Both the position numbers and the translations under genes were made by a program. Of a stretch of DNA of 35,882 nucleotides, positions 9,067 through 16,372 are shown piece by piece. Numbering within the stretch: position 1 is the first letter of the stretch; the number at the start of each line of letters is the position of its first letter. The stretch is taken from contig CABMCA010000095.1 in the NCBI GenBank assembly GCA_902384525.1, positions 1-35,882 on the forward strand. The letters are read 5' to 3'. The DNA comes from an uncultured archaeon. GTDB lineage: Archaea > Halobacteriota > Methanosarcinia > Methanosarcinales > Methanoperedenaceae. The notes beneath the pieces were generated by a model. It was not told where the DNA came from and made no database searches. It worked only from the letters and a program-made list of their open reading frames with translations.

Positions 9067-9360
9067 CTACATCTGCGCCAGGATCTTTACAAGTGGATGT
9101 AATGATTCCTGGTTCCTGAAATCCGTTTCTAATGTTTTTTTGAATGTTATTCTTGATGCTGTTCTTCCTTTCCTTGATTCTTCTACTTTTATAAGCACAT
9201 TTCTTGCACTTTCAGAGTAGTATTCTTCTTCGCATTCACAACATTTTACGTATGGCTGGGAACCCTTATCCACTAAAACATGGAAATAGAAATTTTTCGT
9301 ATCATTATTCCCGCATATTTCACATGGAACGAATTCCTGTATCAATTCGCTAATTTTCAT
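9067..9360 (-). CDS. Small zinc-ribbon-like protein, function unknown
   Basis: 97 residues with two CXXC knuckles, Cys13/Cys16 (PCEICG) and Cys40/Cys43 (VKCCECEE), which would make a zinc ribbon of about 35 residues. A charged, probably helical tail follows. GAGG five bases before the ATG supports this start. It lies between hisB and the HARP gene and is transcribed away from HARP, so the 229 bases between them hold two divergent promoters. I do not recognise the family. A nucleic-acid-binding or regulatory role is possible but only by analogy with other small ribbon proteins. Confidence 0.65.
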   Translation of the reverse strand: MKISELIQEFVPCEICGNNDTKNFYFHVLVDKGSQPYVKCCECEEEYYSESARNVLIKVEESRKGRTASRITFKKTLETDFRNQESLHPLVKILAQM

Positions 9361-9468
9361 AATATCCTCAATAATTGAAGTGTGTCTTGTATTATATATA
9401 ATTTATCACTGTCTTAATATAAATAATAATTATAATTATAATACTAATAAGTATAATCATACAATTGA

Positions 9469-9547
9469 TGAGAATGATCATATTATTCACCCCCATAAAT
9501 AGTGAACAAGCTAAAGCTTTTTATATTTACGTGAGAATGATATTATT
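9469..9547. repeat. Short direct repeat in the divergent promoter region before HARP
   Basis: TGAGAATGA followed by TATTATT occurs twice, at 9469-9487 (with three extra bases, TCA, between the parts) and at 9532-9547, 63 bases apart. The surroundings are very A/T-rich, with AATTATAATTATAAT-like runs and a TATA-like TTTATATTTA near 9520. They may be binding sites for a regulator of the divergent pair; chance repetition in A/T-rich DNA is a real alternative. Confidence 0.3.
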
Positions 9548-9589
9548 AAAATAGCAATAAATCCGGATACTATATTATATTAATTAAAT

Positions 9590-10285
9590 ATGATCAGACA
9601 AAGATTCGTTCTTGATACAAGCGCCCTGACCGATACACAGACACGTGAGCTTGAGGGTGGGAATTTAGATACAGCAATGGGCGGGATACTGGATATCATT
9701 GCGGAAGCGCGCCTCCATCTTGGCATCAGCTGCTATATCCCGTATCCTTCCGTATATACCGAGATGAGGGAATTTGCAAAGAATAACGGCTGCGGCGAGG
9801 ATACCCTTGCCAAGATCGATACCTGGCTTGTTAAGAAAACCCCTGACAGGTATGAAGTGAAAATTCCCTCCAAGATCTTCTATGATTATGTGGATTTTAT
9901 GCGCGGGCGCATCAATAAGGGAATGAACGTAGCTGAGGATGCGATATGGGAATCTGCAACAGAGTGCCTTTTTAGAACAACCAAAGCAAAAACAAAAAAA
10001 GAGATAGAGCCTGATATAGAACGAAATGTGATCGGTGGTATAATAAATTCCTTCAGGGACAAATATCGGAATGCATTGCGTTATGGAATTCTTGACAGCG
10101 CCCCTGATATTGATGTTTTGCTTCTTGCCAAAGAGCTTGATGCGGCTGTAGTGGCAAGCGACATGGGGATACAAAAATGGGCTGAACAGCTCGGACTTCG
10201 TTTCGTTGAAGCAAAATCTTTCCCTTCCATGATAAAAGAATATTTAAAAAGAATAAAACCCGAAAAAGTGGCAAGCATGATATGA
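9590..10285 (+). CDS. RNA-free RNase P homologue (HARP; 'RNA ligase partner' PIN protein)
   Basis: PIN-domain nuclease of the HARP family (homologues of Aquifex RNase P, older name RNA ligase partner protein), 231 residues. Family knowledge: Aquifex members remove tRNA 5' leaders without an RNA subunit, and archaeal members often coexist with the normal RNase P. The N-terminal strand [17 protein letters not shown] carries the first catalytic aspartate (Asp9) and the family-specific ALTD. Further acidic residues lie in the C-terminal PIN part, at [14 protein letters not shown] and [13 protein letters not shown]. An alpha-helical insertion at residues 60-140 fits the family. No Shine-Dalgarno motif; an A/T-rich promoter lies directly upstream, so the message is probably leaderless. 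It overlaps the next gene by four bases. Confidence 0.88.
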   Translation: MIRQRFVLDTSALTDTQTRELEGGNLDTAMGGILDIIAEARLHLGISCYIPYPSVYTEMREFAKNNGCGEDTLAKIDTWLVKKTPDRYEVKIPSKIFYDYVDFMRGRINKGMNVAEDAIWESATECLFRTTKAKTKKEIEPDIERNVIGGIINSFRDKYRNALRYGILDSAPDIDVLLLAKELDAAVVASDMGIQKWAEQLGLRFVEAKSFPSMIKEYLKRIKPEKVASMI

Positions 10286-10593
10286 CATCATTTTCAGTAT
10301 ATATTGCAGCATTCGGATTTATTTCCATAATTTTCCTTACACTGCGTGATATCAGGATATACCGGCGCACAAAGCTTGTATCTTACAGGAAAGGGGCGCT
10401 TCGCGGTATGATAACCGGGGGGCTTGCATGGATCGGGATGATTTTCACAGCAGGAAATCCGGGTTTTGAAACAATCGGACTTACAATTGTGCTTGTAGCT
10501 ATTTATTTTAACAAAAAAGGCAAGCGTGAGGATGTATTCGGGGATGCGTCCCTGATGAAGAGAGTGCTTGGGGAAACGACTGTGAAGAAATAA
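10282..10593 (+). CDS. Small membrane protein in operon with HARP
   Basis: 103 residues. There are three probable membrane segments: residues 4-20, about 45-58 and about 63-78. A basic loop ([21 protein letters not shown]) separates the first two, and a charged tail ends the protein. Its ATG overlaps the HARP stop in an ATGA junction, so the two are translationally coupled. I do not recognise a named family. The coupling suggests a partner or membrane anchor for the nuclease, which is inference only. Confidence 0.75.
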   Translation: MTSFSVYIAAFGFISIIFLTLRDIRIYRRTKLVSYRKGALRGMITGGLAWIGMIFTAGNPGFETIGLTIVLVAIYFNKKGKREDVFGDASLMKRVLGETTVKK

Positions 10594-10731
10594 AAGGATT
10601 ATGTTCGATAAGTTGGCGTCAACCAGCTCGTCTAGTGATGCCATATGCCTTATTTTAAAAAAATACATTATGGAGATTTGTAACTTTTTTATATCCTGGC
10701 TTTATTGCTTAATACTTGCATATTGATAAAT

Positions 10732-11040
10732 ATGGTTAATATAATCGATAAATTCCTCCAGGATCTCAAAATCAATGGTACGGCAGAGAAAACCCTAATG
10801 GACTATAGTAAATTTTTAAAGAACATCAATAGGCAGAAGTCGCTCGAAAAGTGGGATAAAACCGATGTGAATAAGTACATTCTGGAAAAACATAATGAAT
10901 GTTTTGCCGGAGCGCAAATCTGCAAGGTCAAGCTAAAGCGGTTTTTTACATGGGCAGGCAAATCTGAACTTGTAAGCCATCTTAATACTTAAATGCCTGC
11001 GAATAGCAGGTCAGATATTCTGGCGGTTGATGATGTTTGA
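10732..11040 (+). pseudogene. Decayed tyrosine recombinase (integrase) N-terminus
   Basis: The frame from the ATG at 10732 encodes an N-terminal core-binding (SAM-like) domain of a tyrosine recombinase: IIDKFLQDLKINGTAEKTL, then a helix around LKRFFTWAGKSE. A TAA at 10990 stops it after about 86 codons. The same frame then reads MPANSRSDILAVDDV, which resembles the linker that leads into the catalytic domain of archaeal integrases, before a second stop, TGA at 11038. No catalytic R...HxxR...Y domain follows. It is therefore a fossil with two nonsense changes and a lost 3' half. An upstream TTG (10705) would add nine residues and is less likely as start. It marks former mobile DNA in the gene-poor 10594-11486 stretch. 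Confidence 0.7.
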
Positions 11041-11078
11041 ATGCGATTTTGTCTCAAATTTTTTAGACTCAACCAAAC

Positions 11079-11420
11079 TTATCGAGTTGATATATTGATA
11101 TTGTTTTCTACCATAAAAGTTACAACGTTTTCAATCCAGCGCTTTAAATTATACGCATTTCTCGCATAATCCAACAGGTCTTTTTCCAGAGATTTCCCCC
11201 ATCTTACCCCACAATGTTTTTTCTTGAATTTGGTTACCTGTTCGGATGTCGCATGTAATTCAAGGTCGCGTGTCAATACCATTAAGATATATTGTAAGGA
11301 ATCTTTCTTCATGCCAAAAAGTATATAATAAATCTTACATAAACTTTTCGGTTTTGTTGCTTTGTTGAATAATTTCCATCTATTTGGTCTACCACTATCG
11401 ATTTTATTGGACAGTTTCAA
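11079..11420 (-). CDS. Hypothetical basic protein
   Basis: 113 residues from a TTG start; an in-frame TAA lies three codons upstream, so this is the longest possible form. A start at the internal ATG at 11312 would give 77 residues. The chain is lysine- and arginine-rich and looks helical, and ends in a tidy amphipathic stretch (LKRWIENVVTFMVENNIN). No motif is recognised and no ribosome site is visible. It lies next to the integrase fossil, so it may be cargo of the lost element or itself a remnant. A spurious ORF cannot be excluded. Confidence 0.4.
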   Translation of the reverse strand: MKLSNKIDSGRPNRWKLFNKATKPKSLCKIYYILFGMKKDSLQYILMVLTRDLELHATSEQVTKFKKKHCGVRWGKSLEKDLLDYARNAYNLKRWIENVVTFMVENNINISTR

Positions 11421-11486
11421 TTCGTGTTGTTACATTTTAATACGTAATTATTGATAATTGCAAGTGTTACCCCGATTTAAGGCCGA

Positions 11487-13214
11487 TTAGATTTTCTCCA
11501 ACCGGACATTATCTATGTAGTATTTATCTCCTGCTTTCGCAAACGGTGCAAGGTAGAACATCAATCTTCCATTGTTTATCGAACCAGTGAAGCCAGTTGT
11601 GGTAAATTCAGTCGAGAATTCTTGCCAGCTCGCGCTAAGATTGAACTTTTGGTCAAGACCATAATGGGTAAAGGGTGAAACGTGCTTAATTAAGAGCACC
11701 TTCAGATCATGTCCTGTCCTTGAATACGCTGCAAAACTTAATCGATACCGTGTTTTTGGTTCCAGCGATATCCCTTTCTGGTACAGTTGGATGTTCGTAC
11801 CGCCGGTATACACAACAATATTTGCAGATTTTGACCCCTCATACCCTGGGGAACCTGCGGTAAATTTTCCGGTTCCGTCCGTATAGAATATCCATGGAGA
11901 TGTTCCCGATTCAAACCCTGGGTTTAGGATTAGATTGCGGGTTGCTGCCTTCGCTGCAAGTGGCAGGTAATCGGTATTGTTATCATCAAGCGTATACCGA
12001 ATATCGCATAAACCATCTTTATTATTATCCGTGCATGTCTGGCTGAAGCCTGTGCCGTTAGGATAAGCCCAGAAGTTGCCGCCGAGGTATGGACCACCGA
12101 TTATATTAGTTCCTGGCTGTTTTGTGATATTCCAAATACCAGATATGTTAAAGAATATTTGTGTATTATTTGAATTGTTAAAATAGTTATTGAATATTTT
12201 ATAAGGATTCTCAGCTATAATGATTCCTACACTATTGTTTGAAACGGTGTTTTCTGCGAAGGAATTGTTAGTTCCATACCGTAATATTAAACCGGATCCA
12301 GGATTGTTTGATATCGTATTGCGTGTGAATTTATTATTTATAGAACCCCAATCGGAAAAGATTCCGCTACCGCTATTATACGAAATAGTGTTATTCTTGA
12401 GGGTATTATCTCCTGAATAATATATCCTAAATCCGTCTGAATTATTTGAGACTATATTGCTCGTAAAGTTATTATCATGCCCACGGCAGATACAGATTCC
12501 GAGAATATTGTTTTTAACAATGTTTTCTGTGAGATTATTTTCTTTACCAGGGGGGAAATATAAACCGATTCCATTGGAGTTATTTAAAGCTGTATTGTTT
12601 GTGATGTTATTATAATCGGACCCGGCGAGCCTGATTCCATCTTTGTTGTTCAAAATGATATTCCCTGTGAGGTTATTATAAGAGGATTGAGAAAGGCATA
12701 TTCCGGAAACGAACTTCTCTACTATCAGATTCTTGATAGTGACGTGAATTCTATAATAAAGATATACACCACAATCTGTGCCGTTACCCGTTATTTTATG
12801 CTCATTGCCGTTTAAGGTAATTCCATCATTATCTATCTGAATTGTTCCAGCTATATTTGTTGTCAGGGTGCATGTTTTTGTGCTATTGTCCCATGTGCCT
12901 ATTAAGGTGCAGTTACCACCCGTTGCATCATCCCGGATGAATATTGTACCGGGGAGAGGATTCGCGGCAATAGCGATTTCACTCGTTTTGCTTACCTTAT
13001 CTGTTTCCGGCTGGATGAATACAGAATTTGCCTCATTAGCCTCAAGTCTTCCAGGCATTTGAAGTGCATCCTGAAGTTGTATTTGTTGGAGAGTGTCTGA
13101 GGCTCCTTTCTGTGCCCCAACCGTTCCAATGTTTAGCAGTAATAAAATCGCTAATATCATTATTTCAACTACTGTTCTAAAATAATATCTATTATATGTT
13201 TTATTTCTTAACAT
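11487..13214 (-). CDS. Secreted NosD-like parallel beta-helix protein with C-terminal carbohydrate-binding-like domain
   Basis: 575 residues. A signal peptide or N-terminal anchor (hydrophobic residues 16-33, ending in a VGA-like cleavage site) shows export. Residues about 75-130 hold IFIRDDATGGNCTLIGTWD and LTTNIAGTIQIDNDGITLNG, the entry strands of a NosD/CASH-type repeat protein. Residues about 140-345 are some ten right-handed beta-helix coils with repeated NN-(L/I)T-x-N and N-N-S/K-x-G-I cores. Residues about 425-575 (NLILNPGFESG to YIDNVRLEKI) look like a CBM4/9-type jelly roll. Family knowledge: such coils occur in archaeal surface proteins and in NosD, which helps nitrous oxide reductase maturation; no nos genes are near, so a surface polysaccharide-binding role is more likely. 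Asn-Xaa-Ser/Thr sequons are very frequent. Confidence 0.85.
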   Translation of the reverse strand: MLRNKTYNRYYFRTVVEIMILAILLLLNIGTVGAQKGASDTLQQIQLQDALQMPGRLEANEANSVFIQPETDKVSKTSEIAIAANPLPGTIFIRDDATGGNCTLIGTWDNSTKTCTLTTNIAGTIQIDNDGITLNGNEHKITGNGTDCGVYLYYRIHVTIKNLIVEKFVSGICLSQSSYNNLTGNIILNNKDGIRLAGSDYNNITNNTALNNSNGIGLYFPPGKENNLTENIVKNNILGICICRGHDNNFTSNIVSNNSDGFRIYYSGDNTLKNNTISYNSGSGIFSDWGSINNKFTRNTISNNPGSGLILRYGTNNSFAENTVSNNSVGIIIAENPYKIFNNYFNNSNNTQIFFNISGIWNITKQPGTNIIGGPYLGGNFWAYPNGTGFSQTCTDNNKDGLCDIRYTLDDNNTDYLPLAAKAATRNLILNPGFESGTSPWIFYTDGTGKFTAGSPGYEGSKSANIVVYTGGTNIQLYQKGISLEPKTRYRLSFAAYSRTGHDLKVLLIKHVSPFTHYGLDQKFNLSASWQEFSTEFTTTGFTGSINNGRLMFYLAPFAKAGDKYYIDNVRLEKI

Positions 13215-13339
13215 TTTCCCACTTATCCACTATAGAATATTCGCTCAATCCCTTTAAAGCTATTTATCAATTCTGAGCTTTGGCAGGATTTTTATCATCT
13301 GCACATCGTGCACCCAACAATTGTATAAAGTTCTTTTTT

Positions 13340-13366
13340 GTTATACAACATAGTATAACTTATATA
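13340..13366 (+). promoter_or_regulatory. Operator and TATA box of the first VapBC pair
   Basis: GTTATAC (13340-13346) and GTATAAC (13353-13359) are perfect 7-base arms around a 6-base spacer. The right arm runs into a TATA box, CTTATATAG, about 24 bases upstream of the antitoxin ATG, so the transcript would be almost leaderless. AbrB-type antitoxins bind such palindromes to repress their own operon; that role is inferred. Confidence 0.5.
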
Positions 13367-13389
13367 GCTGGAATTACATTGTTACATTT

Positions 13390-13596
13390 ATGTGCCATGC
13401 TGCTGTAGAAGTAAAAAAATGGGGCAACTCCCTCGGTGTGCTCATCCCAAAAGACAAGGTCGTTGAGTTGGGATTATCCGAAAAGGATATAATTGATATC
13501 GATATTTTGAAAAAAGAAAAAGTAAGCGGGTTTGGGATTGCAAAGGGAAAAAAGCCGTTTGAAAGAGAAGAACCTGAGCATGAAGACCTCTGGTGA
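13390..13596 (+). CDS. vapB: AbrB/SpoVT-type antitoxin (VapB)
   Basis: 68 residues. The swapped-hairpin DNA-binding domain is plain: VEVKKWGNSLGVLIPKDKVVELGLSEKD, followed by IDIDILKK. The acidic tail (FEREEPEHEDLW) would wrap and inhibit the toxin. It is followed by, and overlaps, a PIN-domain gene, the standard VapBC order. It likely represses its own promoter through the palindrome immediately upstream. The sequence before VEVKK (MCHAA) is short, so the start is well constrained. Confidence 0.9.
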   Translation: MCHAAVEVKKWGNSLGVLIPKDKVVELGLSEKDIIDIDILKKEKVSGFGIAKGKKPFEREEPEHEDLW

Positions 13597-13981
13597 TGCT
13601 GTGTACGTAATAGATACTTATGCATGGGTTGAATATTTCACAGGTTCAAAAAGAGGTGAAAAGGTTAAAAAAATTATAGAGGATGAAAATAATGTTATCC
13701 TCACTCCTGAATGCTGCCTGGCTGAAATAAAAGGCTGGGCTATCAGGGAAAATGTGGATTTTGAAGAACTATATTCAATTGTGAGGAAAGTTTCTGATGT
13801 CAGGTGTATTTTAACTCGGGATTGGCTGGATGCTGCAACGATCAGAAGTGAACTCAGGAAAACAAAAAAAGGCTTAGGTATGATGGATGCGCTTATCATT
13901 GCCCAGCAAAAGAGAATGGGCTGCAAAGTTGTCAGCGGGGATCCGCATTTTGAACGATTAAAAGATGTGGTATTTATATGA
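13580..13981 (+). CDS. vapC: PIN-domain ribonuclease toxin (VapC)
   Basis: Mg-dependent RNase toxin, 133 residues from the ATG at 13580. The PIN acidic residues are in place: VYVIDTYAWVEYF (Asp), CCLAEIKGW (Glu), GLGMMDALIIAQQ (Asp) and VVSGDPHFERL (Asp). The start at 13580 overlaps vapB by 17 bases; a frame open further upstream (from 13532) would overlap it by 65 bases and adds only a basic run, so it is rejected. A GTG at 13601 just after the vapB stop is an alternative start. The gene ends six bases from the convergent alanine dehydrogenase gene. The RNA target of this subtype cannot be told. Confidence 0.88.
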   Translation: MKTSGDAVYVIDTYAWVEYFTGSKRGEKVKKIIEDENNVILTPECCLAEIKGWAIRENVDFEELYSIVRKVSDVRCILTRDWLDAATIRSELRKTKKGLGMMDALIIAQQKRMGCKVVSGDPHFERLKDVVFI

Positions 13982-13986
13982 CCAAA

Positions 13987-14973
13987 TCAGAATTGCTGCA
14001 ATTTCATCCCCATATTGACTTTTAACGCCTTCCTGTACACCATATCCGCAGTCGCTATATCCTGTATCGCAAGTCCCGTGGAATCAAATACCGTAATATC
14101 CGAATCTTTCATCCTTGCTTTCTTCTCCCCGATAATCACCTCGCCAAGTTCCCCAAAAATATCTTCTACAGAGAGCGATCCCTTCGATATTGGCACATTA
14201 ACCTCTCCCGAATGTGACGCCTGCTGGATATCATCCACAATAACATTTGCCCGCTTCAGGATCAACGGGTCAAGCTCTTCCTTGCCGGGTGCATCTGCGC
14301 CTATCGCATTAATATGAGTCCCTTCGGAGATCCATTCATTCATTACGATTGGCTCTCTTGAAGGAGTAGTAGTCACGAGAATATCACAATCGCACACCTC
14401 TCTAATGGTTTTTTCAGGCGTGATTTCACACTCTATTTTTGATTCCATATCATCCTTGAATGCAAGCGTCTGTTTTTCAGAGGTGCTTGTGGCTTTTATC
14501 TCATGGATATCTATGATTTCGTTTATCGCCATCAATTGGCTTCTTGCCTGGTTCCCGGTTCCCACAAAACCAACTGTTTTTACATTCTTCCGGGCAAGAT
14601 ATTTCACGGCTACGCCCCCGGCAGCTCCTGTTCTCATATCGGTAAGATAAGTGCCGTCCATAATAGCTAGAGGCGCACCTGTTTCAGTAGAATTCAGGAT
14701 CACAAGCGCCATCACTGTTGGCAGCCCGATTTTGGGGTTATCGGGATGGACATTCACTATCTTTACTCCAGTGATATCCTGCTCTTCAAGATATCCCGGC
14801 ATTGTCCGAAGATCTCCATTGTGGTTCTTAAAATAAAGATAAAGTTTCGGAGGCATCTGCACTTTCTTTAGTCCATGCTGCCTGAATGCTTCTTCCACGA
14901 CTTTTAGTGTCCCTTTCATATCAAGAAGTGACTCCACTTCTTTCCTGTTAAGCCATATTATCTGGTTTTCCAT
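13987..14973 (-). CDS. ala: Alanine dehydrogenase of the ornithine cyclodeaminase / mu-crystallin family
   Basis: NAD-dependent enzyme, 328 residues, full length for the family. The Rossmann motif VGFVGTGNQARSQL is near residue 133-146. The substrate-side block includes DLRTMPGYL, VKIVNVHPDNP and DGTYLTDMRTGAAGG. Archaeal members such as the Archaeoglobus enzyme oxidise alanine to pyruvate and ammonia; related proteins are ornithine cyclodeaminases or imine reductases, and the distinction cannot be made with certainty by eye. The gene stands alone on the minus strand, convergent with vapC. A/T-rich DNA with TATTTTTATTTGTA-like sequence precedes the start. Confidence 0.85.
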   Translation of the reverse strand: MENQIIWLNRKEVESLLDMKGTLKVVEEAFRQHGLKKVQMPPKLYLYFKNHNGDLRTMPGYLEEQDITGVKIVNVHPDNPKIGLPTVMALVILNSTETGAPLAIMDGTYLTDMRTGAAGGVAVKYLARKNVKTVGFVGTGNQARSQLMAINEIIDIHEIKATSTSEKQTLAFKDDMESKIECEITPEKTIREVCDCDILVTTTPSREPIVMNEWISEGTHINAIGADAPGKEELDPLILKRANVIVDDIQQASHSGEVNVPISKGSLSVEDIFGELGEVIIGEKKARMKDSDITVFDSTGLAIQDIATADMVYRKALKVNMGMKLQQF

Positions 14974-15017
14974 GATAGTTCCTTTTTATATCTATTTTTA
15001 TTTGTACTATAAATGAA

Positions 15018-15614
15018 TTATTGGTTACCCGCTTTATCGGAGGACATCAAATATCCCCCAAACCCGATCGCCCAGAGGAGGACAGGATAGGCGATCATCC
15101 TCTCCATTCCTCCGGGGCCAAGCCCCATATAAAATCCCGATCCAAATAAAACAAGAGCTGCTAAGCATACGAACCCCAGGAACACTGAGAAAAAGTTAAA
15201 TGGCGGTTTTATAAAATTCCTGGCTACTATTGCTGACAAAGCTGCAAAGAGAAAAGTAATGAGCGATACGATCAAATGAAGAGTATCTGTTGTTTCAGGG
15301 AACAACCCGACACCGAGCGCTCCCAGCCCTGAAAGGCCGATAAGAATGGATATCAAATAGTTTTTAAATTCAAGCAGGATGCAATATGAACCCAGGAGAA
15401 TAAATATTCCAAGGAAAATGGCGGATGTGTTAAAAATAAAAGCAGAGGGTTGATAGGTCGTGCAAGTCTCGCGGCACGTAGCCCCCAGATCGCTTATATA
15501 ATTCCCGAATACGTTATACCCTGGATAGAAAATTTCTGCAAGAACAATTCCTATTGCAAACTGCACTCCGCCAACGAATATGAATGCGCCAGCCAGGCCC
15601 CTGTTATCCATCAA
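15018..15614 (-). CDS. DUF998 membrane protein
   Basis: 198 residues with six probable membrane helices. The family hallmark is the loop NYISDLGA after helix 1; here it is followed by CRETCTTYQPSAFIFNTSAI, and later GLFPETTDTLH(L)I, both typical of archaeal DUF998 members. No enzymatic function is established for the family. The second ATG directly follows the first, so the exact start is uncertain by one codon. It is transcribed in the same direction as the DUF4382 lipoprotein upstream, with an oligo-T terminator tract between them. Confidence 0.85.
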   Translation of the reverse strand: MMDNRGLAGAFIFVGGVQFAIGIVLAEIFYPGYNVFGNYISDLGATCRETCTTYQPSAFIFNTSAIFLGIFILLGSYCILLEFKNYLISILIGLSGLGALGVGLFPETTDTLHLIVSLITFLFAALSAIVARNFIKPPFNFFSVFLGFVCLAALVLFGSGFYMGLGPGGMERMIAYPVLLWAIGFGGYLMSSDKAGNQ

Positions 15615-15661
15615 ATAGAAATAGTCGTTTGTGAATATAAAGGTTTTTACGAAGAGACGGG

Positions 15662-15678
15662 AAAAAATGGAAAAAAAA
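15662..15678 (-). terminator. Oligo-T terminator after the DUF4382 lipoprotein gene
   Basis: On the minus strand, eight T follow directly after the lipoprotein stop codon, then CCA and six more T. This is the composition at which archaeal polymerases terminate. It would separate the lipoprotein transcript from the DUF998 gene downstream. Confidence 0.45.
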
Positions 15679-16206
15679 TTATTTTTGTATTACTTTAATA
15701 GTCGGTTTCATGACATACTTATCTTTTCCTGTAGATTGGATAGATTCCATTGCATCAAAATCCAGAATTAGTGCTGTTGTCTGGTTTGCAACAATATTAA
15801 ATGGTTTAATCAGTTTAATTGTCTTAGATGGGATTGTAAGGTCATGCTCTGTTCCATCAATTGTTACCAGAGCTTTGTTAACATTCAGCCTTATTTGAGT
15901 ATATTTACCTGCCTTTAATTCTGAACTTCCCAAAAACTCTGTTACATTTTTTATTGCTATCAGATCAAATGTCTTTTCTTCTTTAACTACTGTGACCCAT
16001 CCTGTTTCAGTTGTCGTATTCTCATCTTCGCCAGAGCCGGCTAAATGTACTTCTACATCAGATATTGTCACTAAAGCCTTCTGTATGTTTAAACCGGAAG
16101 GAGCATCTGTGATTTCTATGGCTAATGTTCCAGTATCTTTTTGAACACAACCACTTAATCCGACAATTCCAAGAAATAAAATTGTTGCTAAAAGTTTTTT
16201 ATTCAT
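15679..16206 (-). CDS. DUF4382 surface lipoprotein
   Basis: 175 residues. A short basic start (MNKK), a hydrophobic core and the lipobox LSGC with Cys20 give a lipid-anchored exported protein. The mature part is a DUF4382 beta domain: GTLAIEITDAP, then KALVTISDVEVHLAG and a central VTEFLGSSELKAGKYTQIRL, closing with LILDFDAMESI and VMKPTIKVIQK. The family is common on archaeal and bacterial surfaces; the fold resembles carbohydrate-binding beta sandwiches, but no function is established. It is divergent from mre11, with about 166 bases between them. Confidence 0.88.
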   Translation of the reverse strand: MNKKLLATILFLGIVGLSGCVQKDTGTLAIEITDAPSGLNIQKALVTISDVEVHLAGSGEDENTTTETGWVTVVKEEKTFDLIAIKNVTEFLGSSELKAGKYTQIRLNVNKALVTIDGTEHDLTIPSKTIKLIKPFNIVANQTTALILDFDAMESIQSTGKDKYVMKPTIKVIQK

Positions 16207-16372
16207 AGTACCATCACTGTCATATTATATATAGGATTTTCAAGAACTTAAACTTTTGCTGGCTGTTAAAATGGGATTTATTGAGGATAAATAAATTGAT
16301 CAAGAAAAGATTCCTTACTTTCAACCCGCCCTCCACAACAATTTTTAACCCCCAACGCCATCTTAACACAAC

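Noticed and set aside
10605-11085. 10-base inverted repeat (TCGATAAGTT at 10605-10614, AACTTATCGA at 11076-11085) flanking the integrase fossil, as possible element ends
   Set aside because: Inverted orientation does not fit attL/attR, which are direct repeats, and a 10-base A/T-rich match over 500 bases can be chance.
13532-13579. Extended N-terminus of the first VapC
   Set aside because: It is a basic run lying within the vapB gene; the PIN domain begins only after the ATG at 13580.
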